Shown here: positions 24,861 to 31,716 of the stretch, in pieces
Numbering within the stretch: the stretch's first letter is position 1
How the letters are laid out: every line of letters starts with the position of its first letter
Source: Bacteroidota bacterium
GTDB taxonomy: Bacteria > Bacteroidota > Bacteroidia > Chitinophagales > Chitinophagaceae
Reading direction: 5' to 3'
NCBI GenBank assembly: GCA_020161435.1
Contig: JAIUNV010000003.1
Coordinates: 248,001-312,000 of the forward strand
Length of the DNA stretch: 64,000 nt
Program-made: the position numbers and the translations under genes
Notes under the pieces: model-generated
What the model was told of the DNA's origin: nothing
The model's input: only the letters and a program-made list of their open reading frames with translations
The model's database searches: none

Positions 24861-25598
24861 ATGATTCGCCAAGCAATTATCACAAGTTCTACTTGGAAAT
24901 TTCTACTTCATGGAGTAATCAACATTCAAGATTATAGGAACCATGTAACAAAAAACAGCGATTTAAAAGCGTTGAATGCAACGATTTTAATGCAAACGGC
25001 TTCAGCAATTGAAGGAGCAATTACAAGCACTTTGATACAACATATTCATAATAGCAAACCTTATAAAACTGCAAATCGAACAAACGACTTTGATACAAGA
25101 AGAATTCTCGATGACTTGATAGAACAATTATTCAAATCTCAATGGAAAGACCTTGAATCAAAAGCAAATCTCATAGCCGAAATCGAATTGAAAACGATTG
25201 GCAAAAAATCTTGGGAGGATATCCAGCACTTGTTTAAACTAAGAAACTTACTTGCTCATGGCGGAAGTGTCATTTATAAACTTGATTTAATCTCTAATGA
25301 GAATTCTGAATTTGGAACTTATGTTGAAAAAAGAAAAACCACATTTAATAAAAGCGACCTCTTCCAATATCTAAAAAAGAAAAATCTCATTCATGACATA
25401 AGCAATGAACGAGATTTCCTATTAGAGTCACAATTCTTAACATCTGCAATTACAAATCACTTTTCCAATCAAGGATTACGATTTCTACAAAGCTTTCTGC
25501 TTGCTTATAGCAATGTCCGCCACCCAACTGGTATATTAAAAAATGACATTGAATCTACAATTCAGAAGATCCAATCTTTCTTGGATTCTTCTAAATAA
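24861..25598 (+). CDS. AT-rich orphan gene with HEPN-type RNxxxH motif
   Basis: A 245-residue, mostly helical protein of no family I can name with confidence. Residues 125-135 read FKLRNLLAHGG, giving Arg128-Asn129-x3-His133, the signature of HEPN-fold RNases and related helical proteins. There is no signal peptide or membrane segment. Base composition is much more AT-rich than the neighbouring genes and codons end mostly in A/T, which suggests transfer. It is a single gene between a repeat-rich region and a GC-rich repeat; no antitoxin-like or nucleotidyltransferase partner is adjacent. It could be a defence or toxin-like protein, or a structural HEPN protein. Confidence 0.6.
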   Translation: MIRQAIITSSTWKFLLHGVINIQDYRNHVTKNSDLKALNATILMQTASAIEGAITSTLIQHIHNSKPYKTANRTNDFDTRRILDDLIEQLFKSQWKDLESKANLIAEIELKTIGKKSWEDIQHLFKLRNLLAHGGSVIYKLDLISNENSEFGTYVEKRKTTFNKSDLFQYLKKKNLIHDISNERDFLLESQFLTSAITNHFSNQGLRFLQSFLLAYSNVRHPTGILKNDIESTIQKIQSFLDSSK

Positions 25599-25780
25599 TA
25601 TGTTCATTCAATTCTTGCACTACTGCCGAAGGGCTGCGCTGGCTGGAAGGTGAGGCCGCAGGCCGAAGCCCGCAACGCAGTGCAGGGCCGAACGCAGTGA
25701 GCCTGTAAGACGGCGGACTGCAGCCGGGCGATGTACTGCTGCTGACAGCCCCACATTTGTATTGCATCAATAAAAGGTCG
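25599..25780. repeat. GC-rich intergenic element
   Basis: About 130 bases from 25620 to 25755 are strikingly GC-rich and made of related words such as GAGGCCGCAGGCCGAAGCCC, AACGCAGTGCAGGGCC and GAACGCAGTGAGCC. The contrast with the AT-rich gene directly before it is sharp. No frame is convincing. It is probably a dispersed repeat. Confidence 0.55.
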
Positions 25781-26911
25781 TTACACCCGCACATACCACT
25801 TGCGTTTGTCCATCACATAGCCGGTGAGCCAGCAAACCATCATGACAGCAAGGGCAAAGAGCAAGGAACCTACCGGCCCGCCAATGAAGCCGAAGAAGGT
25901 TTGGTACACCCACTGATACATGGGCTGTCCATCGGCAGTATGGAAGAACCACAAGAGGATGGCGATTACTTCGCTGAGCAGGTAAATGAACAATGGATTT
26001 TTGCCAAACACTTCGAAGAAGTAGGCCCAACGGTTGCGGCCGGCAAAATCGAGCACATACATCACCACGGATAAAATGAGTAAATCGAGGCCAACGGTAT
26101 GCAGCACAAAAGAACTGGTCCACAGTTTTTTGTTGATGGGAAAAGCAAGATCCCATGCATAGGCTGCGGCCAGCAACACAGCGCCAGCCATGAGCAGTTT
26201 GGCCAGCATTTCATAACTGCGGCCTTGTTGCTGTATGTACCGGCCGGCAGCAAAACCGGCCACCACATTTACAATAGCAGGCAGTGTGCTCAGCAAACCT
26301 TCGGGGTCGAAGGCAATGCTATCGCCATGGTACATATGGGCTTCGCCAATGAGCCACTTATCGAGCACTGCCGTTGCATTGCCTTCGAGGCTCAATGCAT
26401 CGGCCCCGGCAGGCGCCAACCAATAGGCCAAACCCCAATACAACAGCAACATACCTGCACTAAGCCAATACATGGTTTTGGGCTTGAGGTAATATACCAT
26501 GAGTGCTGCAGCACCATAGCAAAGCGCAATGCGCTGCAATACACCAAATACCCGTGTTTCAGCAAAAGGAAAAGCAACATAAGCTCCATTCTGATACTTT
26601 ACAAATGGAAACCAATACATGAGATAGCCCAGCAGAAAAATAATGAATGTTCGCTTGGCTATTTTGAGCAGCACCTGCGACTGCGGCATGTTGCTCCACT
26701 TGAGCATTACAAAACTCATAGCATTGCCTACTGCGAAAAGAAAACTGGGAAACACTAAATCGGTGGGCGTAAAGCCGTGCCAGTTAGCATGCTGCAAGGG
26801 CGAAAAAGAAACACTGCCATCGCCGGGCGTGTTTACAATAATCATGAGGCAAACGGTGAGCCCACGAAATACATCGAGGGCTTTGAAACGAGTGGCAGCA
26901 TGAGCAGTCAT
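25781..26911 (-). CDS. Heparan-alpha-glucosaminide N-acetyltransferase-like membrane protein (DUF5009 type)
   Basis: A 376-residue integral membrane protein with about ten helices. The start MTAHAATRFKALDVFRG (26911) places the family signature RFKALDVFRGLTVCLMIIVN at the first helix. The loop TPTDLVFPSFLFAVGNAMSF with conserved Asp and Pro also fits the bacterial relatives of HGSNAT (COG4299), which transfer acyl groups across membranes. The physiological acceptor in bacteria is not known; envelope glycans are plausible. The MazG-like gene starts upstream on the same strand and ends 35 bp before this start. Confidence 0.82.
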   Translation of the reverse strand: MTAHAATRFKALDVFRGLTVCLMIIVNTPGDGSVSFSPLQHANWHGFTPTDLVFPSFLFAVGNAMSFVMLKWSNMPQSQVLLKIAKRTFIIFLLGYLMYWFPFVKYQNGAYVAFPFAETRVFGVLQRIALCYGAAALMVYYLKPKTMYWLSAGMLLLYWGLAYWLAPAGADALSLEGNATAVLDKWLIGEAHMYHGDSIAFDPEGLLSTLPAIVNVVAGFAAGRYIQQQGRSYEMLAKLLMAGAVLLAAAYAWDLAFPINKKLWTSSFVLHTVGLDLLILSVVMYVLDFAGRNRWAYFFEVFGKNPLFIYLLSEVIAILLWFFHTADGQPMYQWVYQTFFGFIGGPVGSLLFALAVMMVCWLTGYVMDKRKWYVRV

Positions 26912-26946
26912 ATAGCTTTTTTCTGCCCTGAATGTACGGTAAAACT

Positions 26947-27273
26947 TTACTGCAATTTTTCGTTTTGCTGATGGCGGTTGGCGTCGCGGATATTTTTCTT
27001 TTCGAAGTTTTTTTGCAGGGCCGTGGTGAGGTCTACACCGGTTTGGTTGGCAAGGCATATGAGCACCCATAATACATCGGCCATTTCATCGGCCAGTTCT
27101 TTGCCTTTGTCGCTTTCTTTAAACGACTGCTCACCGTAGGTTCGCACCATGAGGCGGCTGAGTTCGCCCACTTCTTCCATGAGTATGCCGAGGTTGGTGA
27201 GCTCATTAAAATAGCGGACACCCACGGTTTTGATCCACTGGTCTACTTGCTGCTGTGCTTGTTCGATAGTCAT
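26947..27273 (-). CDS. MazG-like nucleotide pyrophosphohydrolase
   Basis: A 108-residue all-alpha protein of the MazG/RS21-C6 type. The metal-binding helices are visible: ILMEEVGELSRLMVR (EExxE) and GKELADEMADVLWVLICLAN (ExxxD). Such enzymes split non-canonical or excess NTPs or dNTPs to monophosphate and pyrophosphate, cleaning the nucleotide pool. It is the first gene of a possible two-gene unit with the acyltransferase-like membrane protein downstream. The 217-bp upstream spacer is repetitive. Confidence 0.85.
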   Translation of the reverse strand: MTIEQAQQQVDQWIKTVGVRYFNELTNLGILMEEVGELSRLMVRTYGEQSFKESDKGKELADEMADVLWVLICLANQTGVDLTTALQKNFEKKNIRDANRHQQNEKLQ

Positions 27274-27490
27274 GATAGTTGATGGTTGGTGGTTGGCGGG
27301 GGTAGATTGGAGACTTCGGACTTTCGGACTTTCGTTTTACGATTCTTTTATCCTCTCCCGACCTCTCCAAAGGAGAGGTGCTGTAGAGTAAGGTAGTTGA
27401 TATTGGGGATTGGACTTCGTTTGCCCGTCTTTCCTTATTTCGGACTTTCAGTCTTTCAGTCTTTCAGTCTTCCCGACTTTCGGTCTTTCC
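27274..27490. repeat. Spacer of iterated CTTTCAGT/GGACTTTC words
   Basis: Two stretches consist of near-exact iterations: around 27310-27335 the word CGGACTTT, and around 27445-27490 the word CAGTCTTT in variants. Between them lies CCTCTCC-AAA-GGAGAGG (about 27363-27379), another run-type inverted repeat. No gene fits. Confidence 0.65.
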
Positions 27491-27943
27491 TCACTCTTTG
27501 TTTTTTGAATCAATGACAATCGTCAGCGGGCCGTCGTTGAGGAGCTGCACTTTCATATCGGCACCAAAGATGCCGGTGGCCACGGGCTTGCCCAATTCGG
27601 TGCTGAGTTGCGCTATCATTTTTTCGTACATGGGCTTGGCAAAATCGGGCTTGCTGGCCCGGATGTACGAAGGCCGGTTGCCCTTTTTGGTAGCTGCATG
27701 CAGGGTGAACTGGCTGATGAGCAAGATGCCGCCTTCCACGTCTTTTACCGACAGGTTGGGTACTTTGTCAGCATCATCAAAAATGCGGAGGTTTACTATT
27801 TTATTACACAGCCATTGCATGTCTTCTGTGCTGTCGGCATCTTCTATACCTACCAACACCAGCAGGCCCAATCCTATTTGTCCGGTTACGTTTTCCTCCA
27901 CCGTTACGCTGGCTTCGGTTACCCGTTGTATTACTACTCTCAT
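27491..27943 (-). CDS. dtd: D-aminoacyl-tRNA deacylase
   Basis: A 150-residue editing enzyme that removes D-amino acids (and Gly) mischarged on tRNA. The N-terminus MRVVIQRVTEASVTV is characteristic and fixes the start at 27943. The active-site segments SQFTLHAATKKGNRPSY and NDGPLTIVID (the Gly-Pro motif) are intact. Divergent from engB with 68 bp between the starts, so the two share a regulatory region. Confidence 0.95.
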   Translation of the reverse strand: MRVVIQRVTEASVTVEENVTGQIGLGLLVLVGIEDADSTEDMQWLCNKIVNLRIFDDADKVPNLSVKDVEGGILLISQFTLHAATKKGNRPSYIRASKPDFAKPMYEKMIAQLSTELGKPVATGIFGADMKVQLLNDGPLTIVIDSKNKE

Positions 27944-27997
27944 AGGTGGCAAATTAATCAGGAAAAGGGTTGCCAGAGCCATCCGATTCAGAATGGC

Positions 27998-28005
27998 TAT
28001 TTTTG
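27998..28005 (+). promoter_or_regulatory. Predicted -7 element for engB
   Basis: TATTTTTG matches TAnnTTTG exactly and ends 6 bases before the engB ATG at 28012. If it is used, the mRNA would be leaderless or nearly so. The matching upstream TTTG box is not at the ideal distance. Confidence 0.45.
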
Positions 28006-28011
28006 CCAGCT

Positions 28012-28641
28012 ATGGAAATCATCAATGCCAGCTACCTGATTAGCAGACCCGAAGTAGCCCAATGCCCTGCGGGAGATAAGCCGGAGTTCGCTTTTATTGG
28101 CCGCAGCAACGTGGGCAAAAGTTCTTTGCTAAACATGCTTACCGGCCAACAACGGCTGGCCAAAACATCGGCTGCTCCCGGCAAAACACAAATGATTAAC
28201 CACTTTGTGGTAAAGAGCCGCAACAGTGCAACTGCAAAATCGGTAGCGGAATGGTATATGGTAGATTTGCCCGGCTATGGCTATGCTAAAGTGAGCCAGA
28301 AAAACCGCAAGAGCTGGGGCAAAATGATTGAAGATTATCTGCGCAAAAGAGAAAACCTGCTCACCACTTTTGTACTCATTGATAGCAGGCACGAACCACA
28401 AACCATCGACCTTGAATTTGTGAACCAGATGGGTGAATGGCAGTTGCCCTTTGCCATTGTGTTTACCAAAGCCGACAAAATGAAACCAGGCGGGTTGCAA
28501 CGCAACGTAGATTTATTTGCTGCTGCCCTGCGGGAAAATTGGGAAGCATTACCGCCTTTTTTCATCAGTAGCAGCACCGACAAAAGTGGCAAGCAAGAAA
28601 TACTCAATTATGTGCAGGGCATTTTGAAATCAGTATCGTAA
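28012..28641 (+). CDS. engB: Ribosome biogenesis GTPase EngB (YihA/YsxC)
   Basis: A 209-residue GTPase needed for large ribosomal subunit assembly. G motifs are clear: G1 GRSNVGKS at residues 30-37, G2 region SAAPGKTQ, G3 DLPGYGYAKV, G4 TKADK and G5 SSSTDKSG. The start MEIINASYLISRP at 28012 fits the family. A longer reading from TTG 27970 would extend into the divergent promoter region. Confidence 0.95.
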   Translation: MEIINASYLISRPEVAQCPAGDKPEFAFIGRSNVGKSSLLNMLTGQQRLAKTSAAPGKTQMINHFVVKSRNSATAKSVAEWYMVDLPGYGYAKVSQKNRKSWGKMIEDYLRKRENLLTTFVLIDSRHEPQTIDLEFVNQMGEWQLPFAIVFTKADKMKPGGLQRNVDLFAAALRENWEALPPFFISSSTDKSGKQEILNYVQGILKSVS

Positions 28642-28750
28642 AGCATCAAAATTGTTTGCAACAATGCACAATCTTTAAATAGCGCATTGTTGCGCCAGCC
28701 TTCTCCATAAGGATTGCTGTAATATTTAAACAAACATCAAAGACTATTAT

Positions 28751-28785
28751 AAACACGGGACTGTAATTGATACAGTCCCGTGTTT
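28751..28785. terminator. Bidirectional terminator between engB and the YkuK-like gene
   Basis: A perfect 15-bp inverted repeat AAACACGGGACTGTA / TACAGTCCCGTGTTT with a five-base loop, flanked by A/T tracts on both sides, lies between two convergent genes. Confidence 0.92.
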
Positions 28786-28787
28786 AT

Positions 28788-29261
28788 TTAATTCACCACT
28801 TTGTTGGCACAGCTGCTGCTGGCAAAGGCTTCTGGCTTGGCTTTAAAGGCAAAGCCCATGCCGAGTATGTAGCCCATGGCTTCCCGCAGTGCCTCGTTGC
28901 TTTTAAAACTGGGGTTGGTGTTGATGTCCGCATGCACTTCCATATCTACCTCATATTGGGTAAACAAGTCGCAAAGCTCATAAGCAATTTCAATGCTCTT
29001 GGCTACTTCTACCAACATGCGTTCTTTGATGCTGAATTTTTGTGTGGTTCGTTCATTGTGAATGAACATAAATCCGCCACTACGTTCCCGCAGAAATACA
29101 ATGACCGTTGCAAATTCTGTATCGATGCCTTTTACCTGACTATCGGTACCAATGCACACCTTGAGTTTGTTGCCAATGGCGTGTTCTCTTTTGATGGCGT
29201 CTTCCACTGCCTGCTTAATGGGAAGGCTAATGGTTTCGCCATTGAATTTTCTCCAACGCAT
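28788..29261 (-). CDS. RNase H-like YkuK family protein (DUF458)
   Basis: A 157-residue protein of the YkuK/DUF458 family with predicted RNase H-like fold. The first acidic motif is KVCIGTDSQVKG and the second VHADINTNP, consistent with metal-binding carboxylates. The biochemical role of this family is not settled. It converges with engB, its stop lying just after the shared terminator. It forms its own unit, with about 100 bp to the CoA-binding gene upstream on the same strand. Confidence 0.8.
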   Translation of the reverse strand: MRWRKFNGETISLPIKQAVEDAIKREHAIGNKLKVCIGTDSQVKGIDTEFATVIVFLRERSGGFMFIHNERTTQKFSIKERMLVEVAKSIEIAYELCDLFTQYEVDMEVHADINTNPSFKSNEALREAMGYILGMGFAFKAKPEAFASSSCANKVVN

Positions 29262-29364
29262 ACTTGAAGGGGTTTTTTAAAGTTACTGTTGAACAGCCTT
29301 TGCCCGCATCAATGTTTGTCATGCTTTTATGAACAATTTGCTATGCATTGAGTGAATAACCTGA

Positions 29365-29733
29365 TTAAAACTGCCCGGTACTCAGCATAACGAGGGTGCA
29401 GGCTTCCATGGTTTGTATGCCTTGCTGTTGCAGCATTTCCTCCAGTTCGTCGTTTTCTGTACCGGGGTTAAAAATCACCCGCTTGGGATGCAGGCTGAGG
29501 ATGTAATCATAATACGCCAGCTGGCGCTGTGGATTGATGTACATCGTAATGGTATCAACCTGCTCCAGCGCCGGATGGTCGGTAATGATATCGAGCCCTG
29601 CTACCCTGCCTTTTTTTATACCAATGGGCACAACTTCGTGGCCATGCGCCACCAATCGGTTGGCTGCAATATAACTATACCTGTTGCTGTTGTCTGAAGC
29701 GCCTATGATCACCGTTTTTTTGCTCTCACTCAT
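29365..29733 (-). CDS. CoA-binding domain protein (YccU type)
   Basis: A 122-residue single-domain Rossmann-fold protein. The N-terminal KTVIIGASDNSNRYSYIA carries the Gly-Ala-Ser nucleotide loop of the CoA-binding family (also found in succinyl-CoA synthetase alpha). VIFNPGTENDELEEML and MEACTLVML follow the same pattern. It probably binds CoA or an acyl-CoA; the role in the cell is unknown. Confidence 0.85.
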   Translation of the reverse strand: MSESKKTVIIGASDNSNRYSYIAANRLVAHGHEVVPIGIKKGRVAGLDIITDHPALEQVDTITMYINPQRQLAYYDYILSLHPKRVIFNPGTENDELEEMLQQQGIQTMEACTLVMLSTGQF

Positions 29734-29763
29734 GGGTTAAAAATACTATAGATGCACCATTGG

Positions 29764-30537
29764 CTATTTATTTTTATACATGCTGATTTGCAGTTGTACA
29801 TATTGCCAGCGCTGTTTGCTTTGCAGCCAAAGCAATTGCAAAAAGTAAAAGGTGCCTACTATTGCTGTTAACCATGGCTTTTGCAAATACTGCTGCACAT
29901 TACCCAGCAACCAACCACCTACTGAAGTCAACAACAACCACACGGTTATTTGACCGAATATTTCCATCCACAACTGCTGCAGCTTTTGTGACAAGAAAAA
30001 AACGATGCTCAATATAGCAGATACGGCCAGCATCCACCAGCCTGCATGCAGGGCAAACGGGATGTCAAAACCTGTAACAATTCCAGATATAAAAACCGAA
30101 CTCATGAGCAGCTGCATCAACACAACAAAAGCTATGCGGTACCGCAAATGAAATGCAGGTGCACAAGTCATGTGGCTGCAAGAAGGCAAGGTACCTGTAA
30201 TTACTTTTCTATTGTAAGAAATGAAGCTGTACAAGGTTTTGATGAACGGCTGAAAAGCTCTCCAGGAAGCTATTTTAGCAAGGGTTGGATGCTTTTTACC
30301 AATGATCGCAATGATTGCATCTGTACCATAACGCACAGACTGTTGTGCAATATTGACCAACGGAATTTCATTGGTCATTTTTTGGCGGTGAAGGCCCGGT
30401 AATTGTTGCAGGTTAGCCTGCTGCATGGGTACTACTTCTGCGGGTTGTAAATAGCCATGTTTTTTGAAGTATCCGGTATACCATACACAAAGCGGACAGT
30501 CGGCATCGTAGAGTCACTGATATTGTATTGCTGACAT
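29764..30537 (-). pseudogene. DCC-family thiol-disulfide oxidoreductase with membrane domain, in-frame TGA at codon 8
   Basis: From ATG 30537 the frame reads seven codons (MSAIQYQ), then TGA at 30516-30514, and continues with LYDADCPLCVWYTGYFKKHG. That is the N-terminal CxxC signature of DCC1-like (DUF393) thioredoxin-fold proteins. The frame then stays open to 29764 (residues 9-257), with a DCC domain to about residue 130 and four hydrophobic helices after it. The next ATG in frame (30426) lies after the CxxC motif, giving a 220-residue protein without it. No NTG start codon lies between the TGA and the CxxC. Either the gene is broken by a nonsense change or a two-base deletion, or the base call is wrong. 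It follows the small membrane protein after 30 bp. Confidence 0.7.
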
Positions 30538-30567
30538 GGTAAAATATTTGTAAGGTGAACAGATATG

Positions 30568-30939
30568 TTAGTGAGTGGGGATGAGCTGGCGGCGATAGTT
30601 GTGCATGTATTCTATTCGGGTGATGATGGTGTACCAAACTGCGAGTACTGGTGAAACATACATGAGTAACATGAGGCCAAACCATACCAGCACAGGTAAA
30701 ATGATACCTGCCAGAAAAATGATGATGATGGCAAGTAAAACCCACTGATAATATTGCCGCTGTTTTGACAGGATGAAAGACGACCGGTTGGGCAAATGCA
30801 ACAGCACACTCAGCAGTTGCCAGCCACCCATCAGCAGATAGGCCGAATAGAAATAATCGATTTTCCAAAGCATGAGCACAGCTATGATGGCATAGAGCAA
30901 CAGCTGTCCGTAGTAGTCAATTTTGTGCAGCATTTTCAT
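30568..30939 (-). CDS. Small polytopic membrane protein in the GbsR locus
   Basis: A 123-residue protein with about three to four hydrophobic helices (for example LLLYAIIAVLMLW and VLLAIIIIFLAGIILPVLVW), not assigned to a family. It lies between the GbsR-type regulator and the DCC-family gene, 30 bp before the latter. Its start region has an 18-bp palindrome nearly identical to the one before the regulator gene, so both units are probably controlled by that regulator. An alternative start two codons later (30933) cannot be excluded. Confidence 0.7.
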   Translation of the reverse strand: MKMLHKIDYYGQLLLYAIIAVLMLWKIDYFYSAYLLMGGWQLLSVLLHLPNRSSFILSKQRQYYQWVLLAIIIIFLAGIILPVLVWFGLMLLMYVSPVLAVWYTIITRIEYMHNYRRQLIPTH

Positions 30940-30956
30940 GATTGAATTATTTATAT

Positions 30957-30974
30957 TTTCAGAAATTATTGAAA
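30957..30974. promoter_or_regulatory. Putative GbsR operator, site 2
   Basis: TTTCA-GAAATTAT-TGAAA, an 18-bp palindrome that differs by one base from site 1 (31555-31574) read on the opposite strand. It lies 18 bp upstream of the small membrane protein gene and downstream of the gbsR terminator, where that gene's own promoter must be. Confidence 0.6.
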
Positions 30975-30985
30975 CTTATAATTCT

Positions 30986-31008
30986 ATAAAAAGGAGGTTT
31001 CCCTCCTT
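30986..31008 (-). terminator. Intrinsic terminator of the GbsR-type gene
   Basis: On the minus strand AAGGAGG-GAAA-CCTCCTT is followed by a T run (TTTTTATAG). It lies 12 bases after the regulator's stop codon and so separates the regulator from the membrane protein gene. Confidence 0.85.
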
Positions 31009-31019
31009 GCCTTTCTTGT

Positions 31020-31526
31020 TTACTTCACCAGCTTGAGTAAGGTGCTCACCAGCCAGCTTTCCTCTGCTTTTAGCATGGCTTCCATAGCTTGGTCTGTTTG
31101 CCGGCCAAATTTGCGAATGCCTTCCATGGTTTGTTGAAATGCCTGTATGTCGGCTTCAGTACCACCTTCGTTTACCTGCTGCAGGCTTTCAATAAACTTG
31201 AGCATGGGCTCCAGTTCCCGCTTTTTCCGTTCCCGTACAATAATGCGGGCCACTTTCCAAATATCTTTTTCTGCCTGAAAATATTCCTTGCGTTCGCCAT
31301 GCACCACTACCCTGTCTACCAACCCCCAATTAATGAGCTCCCTGATGTTCATATTGGCATTTCCCCGGCTCACACTCAGTTGTTGCATAATGTCTTCGGT
31401 GCTTTGCGGCTGCGTACTCACCAATAGGTATGCATGAATTTGAGCCATAGTTCGGTTAATTCCCCAGTTGCTGCCGAAGCTTCCCCAGGCGGCTACAAAT
31501 TGATTTTTGGCATCTGCTAATTGCAT
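31020..31526 (-). CDS. GbsR/MarR-type transcriptional regulator
   Basis: A 168-residue winged-helix regulator. The HTH reads STEDIMQQLSVSRGNANMNI with the recognition helix SRGNANMNIRELINWG, typical of the GbsR family, followed by a wing (VVVHGERKEYFQAEKDIW) and a helical dimerisation region. Relatives regulate osmoprotectant uptake or membrane-associated functions; the ligand here is unknown. Two nearly identical palindromes, one overlapping its own predicted -33 box, suggest that it represses itself and the adjacent membrane protein unit. Confidence 0.88.
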   Translation of the reverse strand: MQLADAKNQFVAAWGSFGSNWGINRTMAQIHAYLLVSTQPQSTEDIMQQLSVSRGNANMNIRELINWGLVDRVVVHGERKEYFQAEKDIWKVARIIVRERKKRELEPMLKFIESLQQVNEGGTEADIQAFQQTMEGIRKFGRQTDQAMEAMLKAEESWLVSTLLKLVK

Positions 31527-31530
31527 GACA

Positions 31531-31561
31531 TAAAACTACAGCAATCATTCTAAACTTTCAA
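31531..31561 (-). promoter_or_regulatory. Predicted promoter of the GbsR-type gene
   Basis: On the minus strand TTG (31561-31559) is followed after 20 bases by TAGTTTTA (31538-31531), one base off TAnnTTTG. Transcription would start almost at the ATG (31526). The TTG lies inside palindrome site 1, so a bound regulator would block it. Confidence 0.45.
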
Positions 31562-31574
31562 TTATTTCTGAAAG
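31555..31574. promoter_or_regulatory. Putative GbsR operator, site 1
   Basis: Minus strand CTTTCA-GAAATAAT-TGAAAG: 6-bp arms around an 8-base centre. The inner 18 bases match site 2 (30957-30974) at 17 positions. It overlaps the predicted -33 element of the regulator gene, a typical autorepression layout. Confidence 0.6.
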
Positions 31575-31652
31575 AAAAAAATTTAATAATGGTGCAGCAC
31601 TCAGGAATTGTGGCTGGTCATATATGGGTCAATCAACACTAACTGCAACAAT

Positions 31653-31676
31653 ATGGCTGCCCGCATGGGCAGCCAT
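31653..31676. terminator. Hairpin after the SdrD_B repeat gene
   Basis: Perfect 10-bp arms ATGGCTGCCC / GGGCAGCCAT with a four-base loop, 40 bases after the stop of the large repeat protein (minus strand). The T tail is weak, so termination may be partial. Confidence 0.6.
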
Positions 31677-31716
31677 TTGTAATTTGGGGGGTAAGCGTGA
31701 CGGCGATGAGGAATCA

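Noticed and set aside
24861-25598. Toxin-antitoxin pair with the HEPN-motif protein as toxin
   Set aside because: No small partner gene lies on either side; the flanks are non-coding repeats. Only a solitary HEPN-type protein is supported.
30514-30516. TGA in the DCC-family gene read as selenocysteine
   Set aside because: The TGA precedes the CxxC by six codons instead of replacing an active-site Cys, and no SECIS-like hairpin is evident right after it.
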